Both the position numbers and the translations under genes were made by a program. Shown one piece after another: positions 8,474-16,233 of a stretch of 39,102 nt of DNA (its first letter is position 1; the number at the start of each line of letters is the position of its first letter). Below the pieces are notes generated by a model. It saw only the letters and a list, made by a program, of their open reading frames with translations, searched no databases and was not told the origin of the DNA. The stretch comes from Terriglobia bacterium (GTDB taxonomy: Bacteria; Acidobacteriota; Terriglobia; Acidiferrales; UBA7541): positions 1 through 39,102 of the forward strand of contig JAIQGC010000043.1 of the NCBI GenBank assembly GCA_020072805.1. Direction: 5' to 3'.

Positions 8474-9007
8474 CTACACCGGAAAATGCTGAATCAGTTT
8501 TCCCAGCGCCTGGCTCAGCGCCACCACCTTGTTCACGTCCGCCTGCGTGAAGTCCGGCCCCGCATTCCTTGTATTGGGCGCTTTGCGGCTCACCTGAATC
8601 ACTCCCACCGCCTTGCCCCCCGCCTGAATTGGCGCGCTGATGATTTTCTGAATCATGTCCCCCGTGCTTCTCCCCTCCAGCCGTACTCCCTCGAAAACGT
8701 ACGCATGCCGCACCGTCGTGAAATTATTCACCATTTCCGCGCGCCCTTCCCTCATCGTCCGCGCGGCCAGCGACGTCGTGCTCGAGAGCGGCAGCGCTCC
8801 CACCTTGGTCAGTTTCTCCGGAAATAGAAAATGCAATTGCCGCGAACTCGAGGACAGCGCCAGGATGGCCACCTCGTCCGGCTGTACCGCGAGGCTCTTC
8901 GCTATCTTCTCCGCGATCGTCGTCATCGAGATCTCCGGCGCTCCGCTTTCATGCGCCGCGAGGACATCCGCCAGTCGTTCCAGTTCTGCGGCTAAAGTTG
9001 TGCTCAT
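8474..9007 (-). CDS. GAF-domain protein
   Basis: This 177-residue protein is essentially a single GAF domain (about 25-170). It shows the alternating pattern of the fold, with a segment [15 protein letters not shown] at about 93-107 and the [24 protein letters not shown] strand pair (about 115-138) that closes many GAF domains. There is no output domain, signal peptide or membrane segment. GAF domains bind small ligands or act as dimer platforms, but nothing in the sequence identifies the ligand. It lies between pdaD and the divergent sdh operon. It may be a free-standing sensor, and its partners cannot be named from context. Confidence 0.75.
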   Translation of the reverse strand: MSTTLAAELERLADVLAAHESGAPEISMTTIAEKIAKSLAVQPDEVAILALSSSSRQLHFLFPEKLTKVGALPLSSTTSLAARTMREGRAEMVNNFTTVRHAYVFEGVRLEGRSTGDMIQKIISAPIQAGGKAVGVIQVSRKAPNTRNAGPDFTQADVNKVVALSQALGKLIQHFPV

Positions 9008-9169
9008 CGCTTCGCTTCACCTGTCCCTGGATTCTCCGGGTTCCATCTTTACTTTTCGCATTTCCTCGCCGTTCTCAGTTTAATCGGCCCTCGCGGTCCT
9101 CCGCGCAATTTTTCCCCTTCGTTTGCGGTGAAAGATAATCCCCTGTCTTCATTTTTTTGCATTGCCGCC

Positions 9170-9198
9170 TTGCAAGAACGCCGCGAACTCCCTATACT
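9170..9198 (+). promoter_or_regulatory. Promoter of the sdhCAB operon
   Basis: TTGCAA (9170-9175), a 17-bp spacer and TATACT (9193-9198) lie about 50 nt upstream of the sdhC start. It is one of the best sigma-70-type matches in the window. Confidence 0.65.
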
Positions 9199-9250
9199 CT
9201 TTTTGTCGCGCAGATTGAAAGCGTTCCGTGCTTTCCGCGGCGGAGAGGGC

Positions 9251-9898
9251 ATGTCCAAAGGATTCCGGCCTGACCTGAGTTACCTCCTGAGAAAGCTTCA
9301 TTCGCTCTCCGGCATCGTCCCCGTCGGGGCGTTCCTCGCCGAACATTTCTGGTCCAACAGCTCCGCCCTGGTCAGCGCCGACAGGTATAACGCTGTCTCC
9401 CACGAACTCCAGACCATTCCTTTCCGCCCCTTCGTCGAAGCCTTCGCCATCTGGCTCCCCATCCTTTATCACGGCTGCTACGGCGTCTACATCTGGCTGC
9501 GCGGCAAGTCCAACGTCTCCGATTACCCCTGGGTCGGCAATTGGCTCTACACCCTCCAGCGCTTCACCGGCCTCATCGCCTTCGCCTACATCGGCTGGCA
9601 CGTCTATAGCGAGCGCTTCCTCACCCAAGGCAAGTCCAATTATGAGGGCGTCGCGCACACCTTGCAGAACCCCTATGCTTTGGCTTTCATGGCCGTGGGC
9701 ATCGTCGCCTCTTCTTTCCACCTCGGCATCGGCATCTGGAATTTCCTCTGTAAATGGGGTCTGGCCGCCACCGTCCCCGCCCAGCGCGCCGCCGGCCGCC
9801 TGGGACTTCTCGTCGGCGTTTCCTTCAGCGTTGTCGGCATTCTGATCCTGGCCAGCTTCCGTTTGAACTGGCATCCCTTCGAGTTCTACATAAAATGA
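9251..9898 (+). CDS. sdhC: Succinate dehydrogenase cytochrome b558-type membrane subunit
   Basis: This 215-residue, five-helix membrane anchor of the SdhC/FrdC b558 type (Bacillus/Wolinella-like) carries haem b and passes electrons to quinone. Candidate haem-ligand histidines are in LHSLSG (about 17), AEHFWS (about 31), YHGCYG (about 76), GWHVY and SFHLGIG, each in or next to a hydrophobic segment. The start at ATG 9251 is preceded by GGAGAGGG and fits the family start. The frame is open further upstream, but that part overlaps the promoter. The stop overlaps the sdhA start by 4 nt (ATGA), indicating translational coupling. A single fused anchor in the order C-A-B is typical of this class. 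Confidence 0.92.
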   Translation: MSKGFRPDLSYLLRKLHSLSGIVPVGAFLAEHFWSNSSALVSADRYNAVSHELQTIPFRPFVEAFAIWLPILYHGCYGVYIWLRGKSNVSDYPWVGNWLYTLQRFTGLIAFAYIGWHVYSERFLTQGKSNYEGVAHTLQNPYALAFMAVGIVASSFHLGIGIWNFLCKWGLAATVPAQRAAGRLGLLVGVSFSVVGILILASFRLNWHPFEFYIK

Positions 9899-11679
9899 GA
9901 CAGCCTAAAATCATCATCGTGGGTGGTGGACTGGCCGGGCTGATGGCCTCGATTCGCGTGGCCGAAGCCGGCGTCCCCGTCGATCTCTTCTCCATCGTTC
10001 CCGTCAAGCGCTCGCACTCCGTCTGCGCCCAGGGCGGCATCAACGCCGCCAAGAACCAGAAGGGCGAGGGCGACACCACCGACAAGCACTTCGACGACTC
10101 CATCTACGGCGGCGATTTCCTCGCCAACCAGCCCCTCGTCAAGCGCATGTGCGAAGCCGCTCCCGGCATCATCGACCTCCTCGACCGCATGGGCGTGATG
10201 TTCAACCGCACCCCCGAGGGCCTTCTCGACTACCGCCGCTTTGGCGGCACTCTCTATCACCGCACCGCCTTTGCCGGCGCAACCACCGGCCAGCAGCTTC
10301 TCTACGCCCTTGACGAGCAGGTCCGCCGCCACGAATCCGAGGGCCGCGTCCGCAAGTACGAAGGCTGGACCTTCCTCTCCGCCGTGCTCGATGATTCCGG
10401 CGTCTGCCGCGGCATCTGCGCCATGGACCTCCGCTCCATGGAAGTCCGCACCTTCGCCGCCGACGCCGTCATCTTCTGTACCGGCGGCAACGGCGCCATC
10501 TTCGGCCGTTCCACCAATTCCGTCGTCTGCACCGGTTCCGCGCAATCCGCTCTGTTCCAGCAGGGCGTCGACTACGCCAACGGCGAATTCATTCAGGTTC
10601 ACCCCACCGCCATCCCCGGCGAGGACAAGCTCCGACTCATGAGCGAATCCGCCCGCGGCGAAGGCGGACGCGTCTGGGTTCCCAAAAAGCCCGGCGACAC
10701 CCGCGCCGCCAAAAGCATCCCCGAATCCGAGCGCTTCTATTTCCTCGAGCAGTGGTATCCCAAGTACGGCAACCTCGTCCCGCGCGATATCGCCACCCGC
10801 GCCATTCACAAGATCGTCTTCCAGGAAAAGCTCGGCCTCGCCGGACAGCAGGCCGTCTATCTCGACCTCACCCACATCCCCCGCGAAACCCTCGACCGCA
10901 AGCTCGAAGGCATCCTCGAAATCTACGAAAAATTCATCGGCGTGGACCCCCGCGTCGAGCCCATGAAAGTTTTCCCCGGCATGCATTACACCATGGGCGG
11001 CATCTGGGTGGACAACGAAAATCAGGCCACCAGCGTTCCCGGCATCTACGCCGCCGGCGAATGCGAATACCAGTATCACGGCGCCAATCGTCTCGGCGCC
11101 AATTCTCTCGTTTCCTGCATCTTTGGCGGCGGCATTGCCGGCCCCGCCGCTGTGAAATACGCGAAGAACCTCGAAAAGGGCAGCGAGAGCACCGACGCTT
11201 CCGTTTTCGAACGCGAGAAAAAGCGCCAGCAGGCCATGAACGACGCTTTGATCAAGCAGGACGGCTCCGAAAATCCCGTCACCATCTGGCGCGAACTCGG
11301 CGATCTCATGACCGAGCACGTCACCGTCACCCGCTACAACAAGAATCTCGAAATCGCCGACCGCAAAATTCAGGACCTCATCGCCCGCTTCAAAAAGGTC
11401 AATCTTTCCGACCGCACCCAATGGTCCAATCAGACCCTGAATTTCACCCGCGAACTCGGCAACATGCTCGTCCTCGCACGCGTCATCACCCTCGGCGCTC
11501 TGGCCCGCAACGAATCCCGCGGCGCCCACTACAAACCGGACTTCCCCGAGCGCGACGACGCCAACTGGCTCAAGACCACCCGCGCCAAATGGGTCAATAA
11601 CGATATCCAGCTCACGTACGAGCCGGTGGACACTTCCTTGATTAAACCGCGGCCGCGCCGGTACGACGCCGCATCCTGA
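9895..11679 (+). CDS. sdhA: Succinate dehydrogenase / fumarate reductase flavoprotein subunit
   Basis: This 594-residue FAD subunit oxidises succinate to fumarate. The N-terminal GGGLAGL dinucleotide-binding motif (10-16) and the RSHSVCAQGGINAA segment are visible, with H41 in the position that binds FAD covalently. The HPTAIPG segment, SEGARGEGG-like active-site stretch (here SESARGEGGRVW), HYTMGGIWVD and the HGANRLGANSL segment follow in order. The C-terminal helical domain (about 460-590) is complete. The start is fixed by the 4-nt overlap with sdhC. sdhB follows after 29 nt. Confidence 0.96.
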   Translation: MRQPKIIIVGGGLAGLMASIRVAEAGVPVDLFSIVPVKRSHSVCAQGGINAAKNQKGEGDTTDKHFDDSIYGGDFLANQPLVKRMCEAAPGIIDLLDRMGVMFNRTPEGLLDYRRFGGTLYHRTAFAGATTGQQLLYALDEQVRRHESEGRVRKYEGWTFLSAVLDDSGVCRGICAMDLRSMEVRTFAADAVIFCTGGNGAIFGRSTNSVVCTGSAQSALFQQGVDYANGEFIQVHPTAIPGEDKLRLMSESARGEGGRVWVPKKPGDTRAAKSIPESERFYFLEQWYPKYGNLVPRDIATRAIHKIVFQEKLGLAGQQAVYLDLTHIPRETLDRKLEGILEIYEKFIGVDPRVEPMKVFPGMHYTMGGIWVDNENQATSVPGIYAAGECEYQYHGANRLGANSLVSCIFGGGIAGPAAVKYAKNLEKGSESTDASVFEREKKRQQAMNDALIKQDGSENPVTIWRELGDLMTEHVTVTRYNKNLEIADRKIQDLIARFKKVNLSDRTQWSNQTLNFTRELGNMLVLARVITLGALARNESRGAHYKPDFPERDDANWLKTTRAKWVNNDIQLTYEPVDTSLIKPRPRRYDAAS

Positions 11680-11708
11680 CGAAACGTCTTCGCACCGGAG
11701 AGAGCTCC

Positions 11709-12473
11709 ATGTCGGATAAAAAGTCGGACAAAAAGAAAGTCATCCTCAGGATCAAGCGCCAGGCCGGACCGAGCGACTCGGCCCACTGGGAGGAGTTTTC
11801 TCTCGACTGGCGCCCCTCCATGAACGTCATCATCGCCCTGCGCGATATCGCCGAAAATCCCGTCACCCGTGACGGCAAGAAAACCACTCCCCTCAGCTAC
11901 GACTCCAATTGCCTCGAGGAAATTTGCGGCTCCTGCGCCATGCTCATCAACGGCAAGGCCCGCATGGCCTGCTCCGCCCTCATCGATGATCTCGAACAGC
12001 CCATCCGCATCGAGCCTCTCTCCAAGTTTCCCGTTGTCCGCGATCTCGCCGTCGACCGCCAGTTCATGTTCGAAAGCCTCAAGCGCGTCAAAGCCTGGAT
12101 TCCCATCGACGGCACCTACGACCTCGGCGAGGGACCGCGCGTCTCTCCCGAAATTCAGGAAAAGGGCTATCCGCTTTCCAATTGCATCACCTGCGGCAGT
12201 TGCCTCGAGGTCTGCCCTCAGGTGAACGAACACAGCAAATTCGTCGGCGCCGCCATCATCAGCCAGGTCCGCCTCTTCAACATGCACCCCACAGGGGCCA
12301 TGCACGCCAATGAGCGCCTCGAAGCCCTCATGGGCCCCGGCGGCATCGCCGACTGTGCCAACGCCCAGAATTGCGTCGAAGCCTGCCCCAAGGGCATCCC
12401 CCTCACCGAATCCATCGCCCAAGTCAACCGCGAAGCCTGGAAACACGCCCTCCTCGGCTGGCTCTGGGGCTAA
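11709..12473 (+). CDS. sdhB: Succinate dehydrogenase iron-sulfur subunit
   Basis: This 254-residue protein relays electrons from FAD to the membrane subunit. Three cluster motifs are intact. The [2Fe-2S] ligands are C68, C73, C76 and C88. C159, C162, C165 and C169 (CITCGSCLEVC), together with C216, C222 and C226, supply the [4Fe-4S] and [3Fe-4S] clusters. A GGAGAGAGCTCC ribosome-binding stretch precedes the ATG. It is the last gene of sdhCAB. No clear terminator follows, but a palindromic repeat lies 32 nt downstream. Confidence 0.96.
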   Translation: MSDKKSDKKKVILRIKRQAGPSDSAHWEEFSLDWRPSMNVIIALRDIAENPVTRDGKKTTPLSYDSNCLEEICGSCAMLINGKARMACSALIDDLEQPIRIEPLSKFPVVRDLAVDRQFMFESLKRVKAWIPIDGTYDLGEGPRVSPEIQEKGYPLSNCITCGSCLEVCPQVNEHSKFVGAAIISQVRLFNMHPTGAMHANERLEALMGPGGIADCANAQNCVEACPKGIPLTESIAQVNREAWKHALLGWLWG

Positions 12474-12504
12474 ACCGTAAACCGCATTTCCCACTACCAC
12501 CCGT

Positions 12505-12545
12505 TGTCATTCCGAGGCGCCGCAGGCGCCGAGGAATCCGTTTTT
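12505..12545. repeat. GTCATTCCGAGG-type palindromic repeat, copy 2
   Basis: GTCATTCCGAGGCGCC-GCA-GGCGCCGAGGAATCC forms an imperfect hairpin between sdhB and the convergent oxidoreductase gene. It shares its ends with the repeats at 5453-5494 and 23817-23850. Confidence 0.7.
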
Positions 12546-12600
12546 CTCTCAGCCTCCTACTGTCCCGCCGGCAGCAAAGCGCCGCCTCCGCATTCCGTTG

Positions 12601-13659
12601 TCATGCCGTTCCTGACCCAGACGATGACCCGGCGCACACGAGCACAAGCTTGCCGGTCACGCCTCCCTGCCCGAGCAACTCGTGCGCTTGTCTTGCCTCG
12701 GCTAGAGGAAATCGCCCCGCGATCAGTGGCTTGATCTTTTGCTGTTGAAGGAGTTCAAGCAGGCCGGTCAAATCTTGTCGAAAGAATGCCGGCCTCAGCC
12801 GTTTGAGCCATTGGATGCTGTAGGGCACCACCCGCCTCCGGCTCGGCAGTATCCAGCCGCCGGCAATGTACAACCCGAAAATGGGGATTCCATGAAAGCG
12901 ATGACGGCGGCCGGAAGCCAATCGTCCCCCGCTGAGCGAGGAAGTCAGCCCATACACCACTACCGTCCCGCCAGGACGGAGCGCCTTGCGCGAACGCCAT
13001 ATATGCGTGCCACCAATGCCGTCAAAGACAGCGTCTGCACCCTCGCCCGTGAGGCGGTGAATTTCCCTTACGAAGTCCTGATTCTGGTAATCAATCGGGA
13101 CGCCGCCCAGTTCGGAAACGGCCGATGCACCTCGCGAGGAACAGGTGCCGTACATCTCCAGCCCCGCGAGGCGCCCAAGTTGCAAACGCGCCGTGCCCAC
13201 CCCGCCTGCCGCTCCATGGATCAGCACGCGCTGGCCCGCTCGAACCTTGGCGGAACGATGCATCATCTGGTACGCCGTGATGTAGTTCAGCACGAGGCTG
13301 ACCGCCTCGCCGGCATCCAACCCAGGCGGCACCGGAACCACTTCACTTTGCGGCAGGCAGACGAACTCCGCGTACGCACCGCTGATCGGTAGCGCGGCAA
13401 CGATCTGTCCCGGTTCGATTCCAGAGACACCGGGGCCGAGCTGCTCCACCGCGCCAACCAGATCCCATCCGGGCGTGAAAGGCAGCCGGGGCGTCTCGGG
13501 ATGAACACCCTCGCGCATCATCACGTCGGGCAGGGAAACACCCGCGGCCAGCACTCTCACCCGCACTTCACCAACTTTCGGCTCGGGGCACTCTTCTTCA
13601 ACCACCCGAAGTTCTTCGGGCCCGCCGTAGTGCGTGACGATGATGCGCGTGTGTCTCAT
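12601..13659 (-). CDS. Quinone-oxidoreductase-like medium-chain dehydrogenase/reductase
   Basis: This 352-residue zinc-independent MDR-superfamily oxidoreductase is predicted to reduce quinones or enones with NADPH. The N-terminal GroES-like domain has AAGVSLPDVMMREG and PFTPGWDLVGAV (about 38-72). The Rossmann domain carries HGAAGGVGTARLQLGRLAG (about 149-167). Zinc-binding cysteines of alcohol dehydrogenases are absent. The variable region around 245-280 (GRRHRFHGIPIFGLYIAGGW) differs from classical QOR and is closer to the VAT-1/medium-chain reductase-like group. A strong GGGAGGAAGAGG precedes the ATG. Base composition is more even than in neighbouring genes, which may mean a later arrival. 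It is monocistronic and divergent from the dipeptidase remnant. Confidence 0.88.
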   Translation of the reverse strand: MRHTRIIVTHYGGPEELRVVEEECPEPKVGEVRVRVLAAGVSLPDVMMREGVHPETPRLPFTPGWDLVGAVEQLGPGVSGIEPGQIVAALPISGAYAEFVCLPQSEVVPVPPGLDAGEAVSLVLNYITAYQMMHRSAKVRAGQRVLIHGAAGGVGTARLQLGRLAGLEMYGTCSSRGASAVSELGGVPIDYQNQDFVREIHRLTGEGADAVFDGIGGTHIWRSRKALRPGGTVVVYGLTSSLSGGRLASGRRHRFHGIPIFGLYIAGGWILPSRRRVVPYSIQWLKRLRPAFFRQDLTGLLELLQQQKIKPLIAGRFPLAEARQAHELLGQGGVTGKLVLVCAGSSSGSGTA

Positions 13660-13731
13660 GGTCCTCTTCCTCCCTTGGCGGCGCTCGAGTGGCCTGACCG
13701 AGCTTTTGTACCAGCTTTACTGAGAGAGTCT

Positions 13732-13760
13732 ACATTAGGCGGATGGCTTGGGGTTTCCAA
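13732..13760 (-). promoter_or_regulatory. Promoter of the MDR oxidoreductase gene
   Basis: TTGGAA (13755-13760), a 17-bp spacer and TAATGT (13732-13737) lie on the minus strand about 73 nt before the ATG. The rest of 13660-13951 holds no gene, and no convincing plus-strand promoter was found for the dipeptidase. Confidence 0.4.
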
Positions 13761-13951
13761 TGGCCGATCGGATGACGGCGTCGGCGAGTCGCGCAGATGT
13801 GGATCGCCAAGGAGTTTTGTCATGTTATTTGGTACAGTATGAGCATGCAGCGCGCAGGATTTAAGGGGACAGAGCAGTTCCTGAGAATCGAGTGTTGTTG
13901 AGAATCTGTGACTAAACCGGATTTTACGCGTCAATTATCTCTGGAGGTCTC

Positions 13952-15134
13952 ATGCGCCGTACCGTTCTGCTCTCTGCTTTTCTAGTCCTCTCCGTTGCTT
14001 TCCTGCTCGCCCCGGCCTCCGCCGACGATCTCGCCGACCGCGCAAGAAAACTCCACTTCTCTTCCATCGTCGTGGACACTCACGACGACACCACCCAGCG
14101 CCTCCTCGTTCCCGGCTACGACATCGCGGCAAAAAATCCCGACGGCCATATTGACATCCCCCGCATGCACCGGCCCCGAAGCCGCCCGCCAGGCCCTCGA
14201 TCAGATTGACGCCGTCCGCGAAGCCGTCCGCCGTCATCCCGCCGACCTCGCTCTCGCCACCACCGCCGCCGAAGTCCGCGAAGCCCGCAAGCAGGGCAAA
14301 ATCGCCGCCCTCCTCGCCCTCGAAGGCGGCCACATGATCGCCAACGACCTCTCCGTCCTCCGCTCCTTCGCCGCTCTCGGCGTTCGCTACATGACCCTCA
14401 CCCACAGCGTGAACGACGAATGGGCCGACTCCTCCGGCGACAAACCCGTCCACAACGGCCTCACCGACTTCGGCAAGGACGTCGTCCGCGAAATGAACCG
14501 CCTCGGAGTCATCATGGACATCTCTCACGTCTCCGACAAGACCTTCTACGACGCCCTCGAAACCAGCAAGGCCCCCATGATCGCCTCGCACTCCTCCTGC
14601 CGCGCCCTTTGCGATCATCCCCGCAACATGACCGATGACATGATCAAGGCCCTCGCCGCCAAGGGCGGCGTCATCCAGATCAACTACTACATTGCCTTCC
14701 TCAGCCAGGAGTTCCGAAACGCCACGCAGGCCCATCCGGAAATCCAGCGCCAGATTGACGAAGAAGTGAAAAAACTCTGCGAAGGCAAGGGCAAGGGAGA
14801 AGCCTGCCAATTGATTGAAGGCAACCGCCTGGTCCGTGAAGCGGTGGCCCAGGGCAAGCTTCCCCGCGTCGGCTGGGAAAAAATCATCGAACACATTGAC
14901 CACGCCGTGAAACTGGTCGGCGCCGATCACGTCGGCCTCGGCTCCGATTTCGACGGTTCCGATGTGCCTTACGGCATGGACGATGTCACGCACCTCCCCC
15001 AGATCACCGAAGCGCTTTTGCGCAAGGGCTATTCGGAAAGCGATATTCGAAAGATTCTCGGCGAAAATACCCTGCGCGTCATGGCCGAAGTCGAACGCGT
15101 CAGCCGCGAACTCAACGCCGCCAAGGCCAACTGA
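13952..15134 (+). pseudogene. Membrane dipeptidase (peptidase M19) broken by a frameshifting internal deletion
   Basis: The gene begins well: GGAGG, an ATG, a signal peptide (about 1-24, ending near ASA) and the metal motif VDTHDDT. After IDIPRM (14150-14167) the frame runs into a stop at 14207-14209. Homology resumes at once one frame over (TGPEAARQALDQIDAV, from 14169) and continues to 15134 with LEGGHMI, the DISHVSD and ASHSSCRAL metal histidines and GSDFDG. Family members carry about 18-20 residues between these two points, including a core strand. Roughly 55-60 bp therefore seem to be missing, with a one-base phase change. All catalytic residues survive, so the loss may be recent. A sequencing or assembly error could explain the frame, but less easily the missing strand. 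Confidence 0.8.
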
Positions 15135-15162
15135 CCGTCAAATCAGGGAAAGGGAACTGGCG

Positions 15163-15927
15163 ATGAAACGAAAACTCTTTTTGCTGTGCGGCGCTTTCGG
15201 TTTTCTCTTTTCGCTGGCGGCCTCTGCACAGACCCCGCCACTGGCGAAAAAACAGCTTGTGAAATTATCCTCGGCCCAAAAATCCGCCGTGGTCCCTCTT
15301 CCGTTTGACCGCGCTCTCCTGCGCCCCGCCCTGCTGAAAGAGAAAGCTCCCGAGGTCTTCGACGTCAAATTCACCACCACGCGCGGCGATTTCACTCTGC
15401 GCGTCACCCGCGCCTGGGCTCCTCTTGGCGCCGACCGCTTCTATAATCTTGTAAAACACCATTTCTACGACGGCGCCGTTTTCTTCCGCGTCGTGGATGG
15501 TTTTGTCGCCCAGTTCGGCATCAGCCCCTACCCGCGCGTCTCCGCCGCCTGGAAGCACGCCGTCATCAAGGACGATCCGGTGAAGCAGAGCAACCTTCCC
15601 GGTTATGTCACGTTTGCCACCGACGGGCCGAATACGAGAACCACGCAGCTTTTCATCAGTTTGAAGAATAATTCCCATCTGGACCACATGGGATTTTCCC
15701 CCTTCGGAAAAGTGACCGAGGGAACGATGGCCGTTGTGAAGCTCTATGGCGGCTACGGCGATTCGCCGGATCGCGGCGGGGATGGTCCCGACCAGGACAA
15801 AATCGAAAAGCTTGGCAATCCATATCTGGAAAAGGGCCTGAAAGGCGGAAAAGGCTGGCCCAAGCTCGACCGCATCAAGTCCGCCGCCATCGTGAACCCG
15901 TCTGCACCCGCTTCCTCGCCCAAGTAA
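15163..15927 (+). CDS. Secreted cyclophilin-type peptidyl-prolyl isomerase
   Basis: This 254-residue protein has a clear Sec signal peptide (MKRK, then a hydrophobic core, cleavage near ASA-Q at about 22-23). The cyclophilin domain spans about 65-240. Recognisable parts are the catalytic-arginine motif FFRVVDGFVAQFG, GYVTFATDGPNTRTTQLFISLKNNSHLD and FSPFGKVTEGTMAV. The usual GFMIQGGD is changed to GFVAQFGI, so the active-site loop is atypical. Folding catalysis in the periplasm is the likely role. The ATG has an AGGGAAAGGG stretch upstream. The start lies 28 nt after the dipeptidase remnant on the same strand, so the two may once have been one transcript. Confidence 0.9.
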   Translation: MKRKLFLLCGAFGFLFSLAASAQTPPLAKKQLVKLSSAQKSAVVPLPFDRALLRPALLKEKAPEVFDVKFTTTRGDFTLRVTRAWAPLGADRFYNLVKHHFYDGAVFFRVVDGFVAQFGISPYPRVSAAWKHAVIKDDPVKQSNLPGYVTFATDGPNTRTTQLFISLKNNSHLDHMGFSPFGKVTEGTMAVVKLYGGYGDSPDRGGDGPDQDKIEKLGNPYLEKGLKGGKGWPKLDRIKSAAIVNPSAPASSPK

Positions 15928-16006
15928 TCGGCGTTTTCCCGCGGGCCGCCATACTCCCATCGGTTCTGCGCTCGGCTTCTATCTCTTTTTTGGTTGCTTG
16001 TGGGTA

Positions 16007-16035
16007 TTGACAGAGCTTTCTATCTCCCGTATTCT
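16007..16035 (+). promoter_or_regulatory. Near-consensus promoter of the sulfur assimilation operon
   Basis: TTGACA (16007-16012), exactly 17 bp, then TATTCT (16030-16035). The predicted transcription start (about 16042-16045) falls within a few bases of the ATG of the cysteine-rich leader ORF at 16045, so the mRNA would have almost no 5' leader. Confidence 0.75.
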
Positions 16036-16044
16036 CGCCACCTC

Positions 16045-16140
16045 ATGAAAGTAGCCTGCCAGAGGATGTGTTGTCTGTCTGCATGCAACGCTGCGTGTTG
16101 TATGCCCTCCATCTCTGGCCGGGTGAAGCTCCGAACTTAG
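16045..16140 (+). CDS. Cysteine-rich leader peptide (31 residues) of an attenuator
   Basis: This short ORF runs ATG 16045-16047 to TAG 16138-16140 and encodes 31 residues. Six are cysteine (positions 5, 9, 10, 14, 18 and 19), including two Cys-Cys pairs. Cysteine is normally among the rarest residues, and the run stops before the C-terminal third. The ORF starts 9 nt after a -10 box and has no room for a ribosome-binding site, so it would be read from a leaderless or nearly leaderless mRNA. It sits directly before an intrinsic terminator and the sulfite/nitrite reductase gene. The likely role is sensing cysteinyl-tRNA: ribosomes stall when cysteine is short and alter RNA folding downstream. 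Comparable leaderless polycysteine upstream ORFs are known from mycobacteria. Here the assignment is inference from sequence. Confidence 0.8.
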   Translation: MKVACQRMCCLSACNAACCMPSISGRVKLRT

Positions 16141-16183
16141 CATTTCTTTATTCAATAAGTTCCGAAGCCCGCGTGCCAGAGCA
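16058..16183 (+). promoter_or_regulatory. Attenuator RNA with mutually exclusive pairings
   Basis: Segment 1 (GCCAGAGGATG, 16058-16068, within the Cys codons) can pair with segment 2 (CATCTCTGGC, 16110-16119). Segment 2 (CTCTGGC plus CGGG, 16113-16123) can instead pair with segment 3 (CCCG at 16168-16171 and GCCAGAG at 16175-16181, with a 3-nt bulge). Segment 3 is also the 5' arm and loop of the terminator. A ribosome stalled on Cys codons would mask segment 1 and free segment 2 to disrupt the terminator. A ribosome reaching the stop codon would mask segment 2 and let the terminator form. Confidence 0.7.
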
Positions 16184-16210
16184 TCTGGTAACGCGGGCTT
16201 TTTTGTTTTT
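16165..16210 (+). terminator. Attenuator terminator before the sulfite reductase gene
   Basis: AAGCCCGCGT (16165-16174) pairs perfectly with ACGCGGGCTT (16191-16200). An inner CCAGA/TCTGG stem lies in the loop, and a T-rich tail TTTTTTGTTTTT follows. It lies 24 nt before the reductase ATG, so unless relieved it would block the operon. Confidence 0.85.
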
Positions 16211-16233
16211 ACAGACGAGGGGGACCAGGATTC

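Noticed and set aside
9886-11529. 547-codon minus-strand frame opposite sdhA
   Set aside because: Repetitive Gly-Ala-Val composition, no start signal, wholly inside sdhA.
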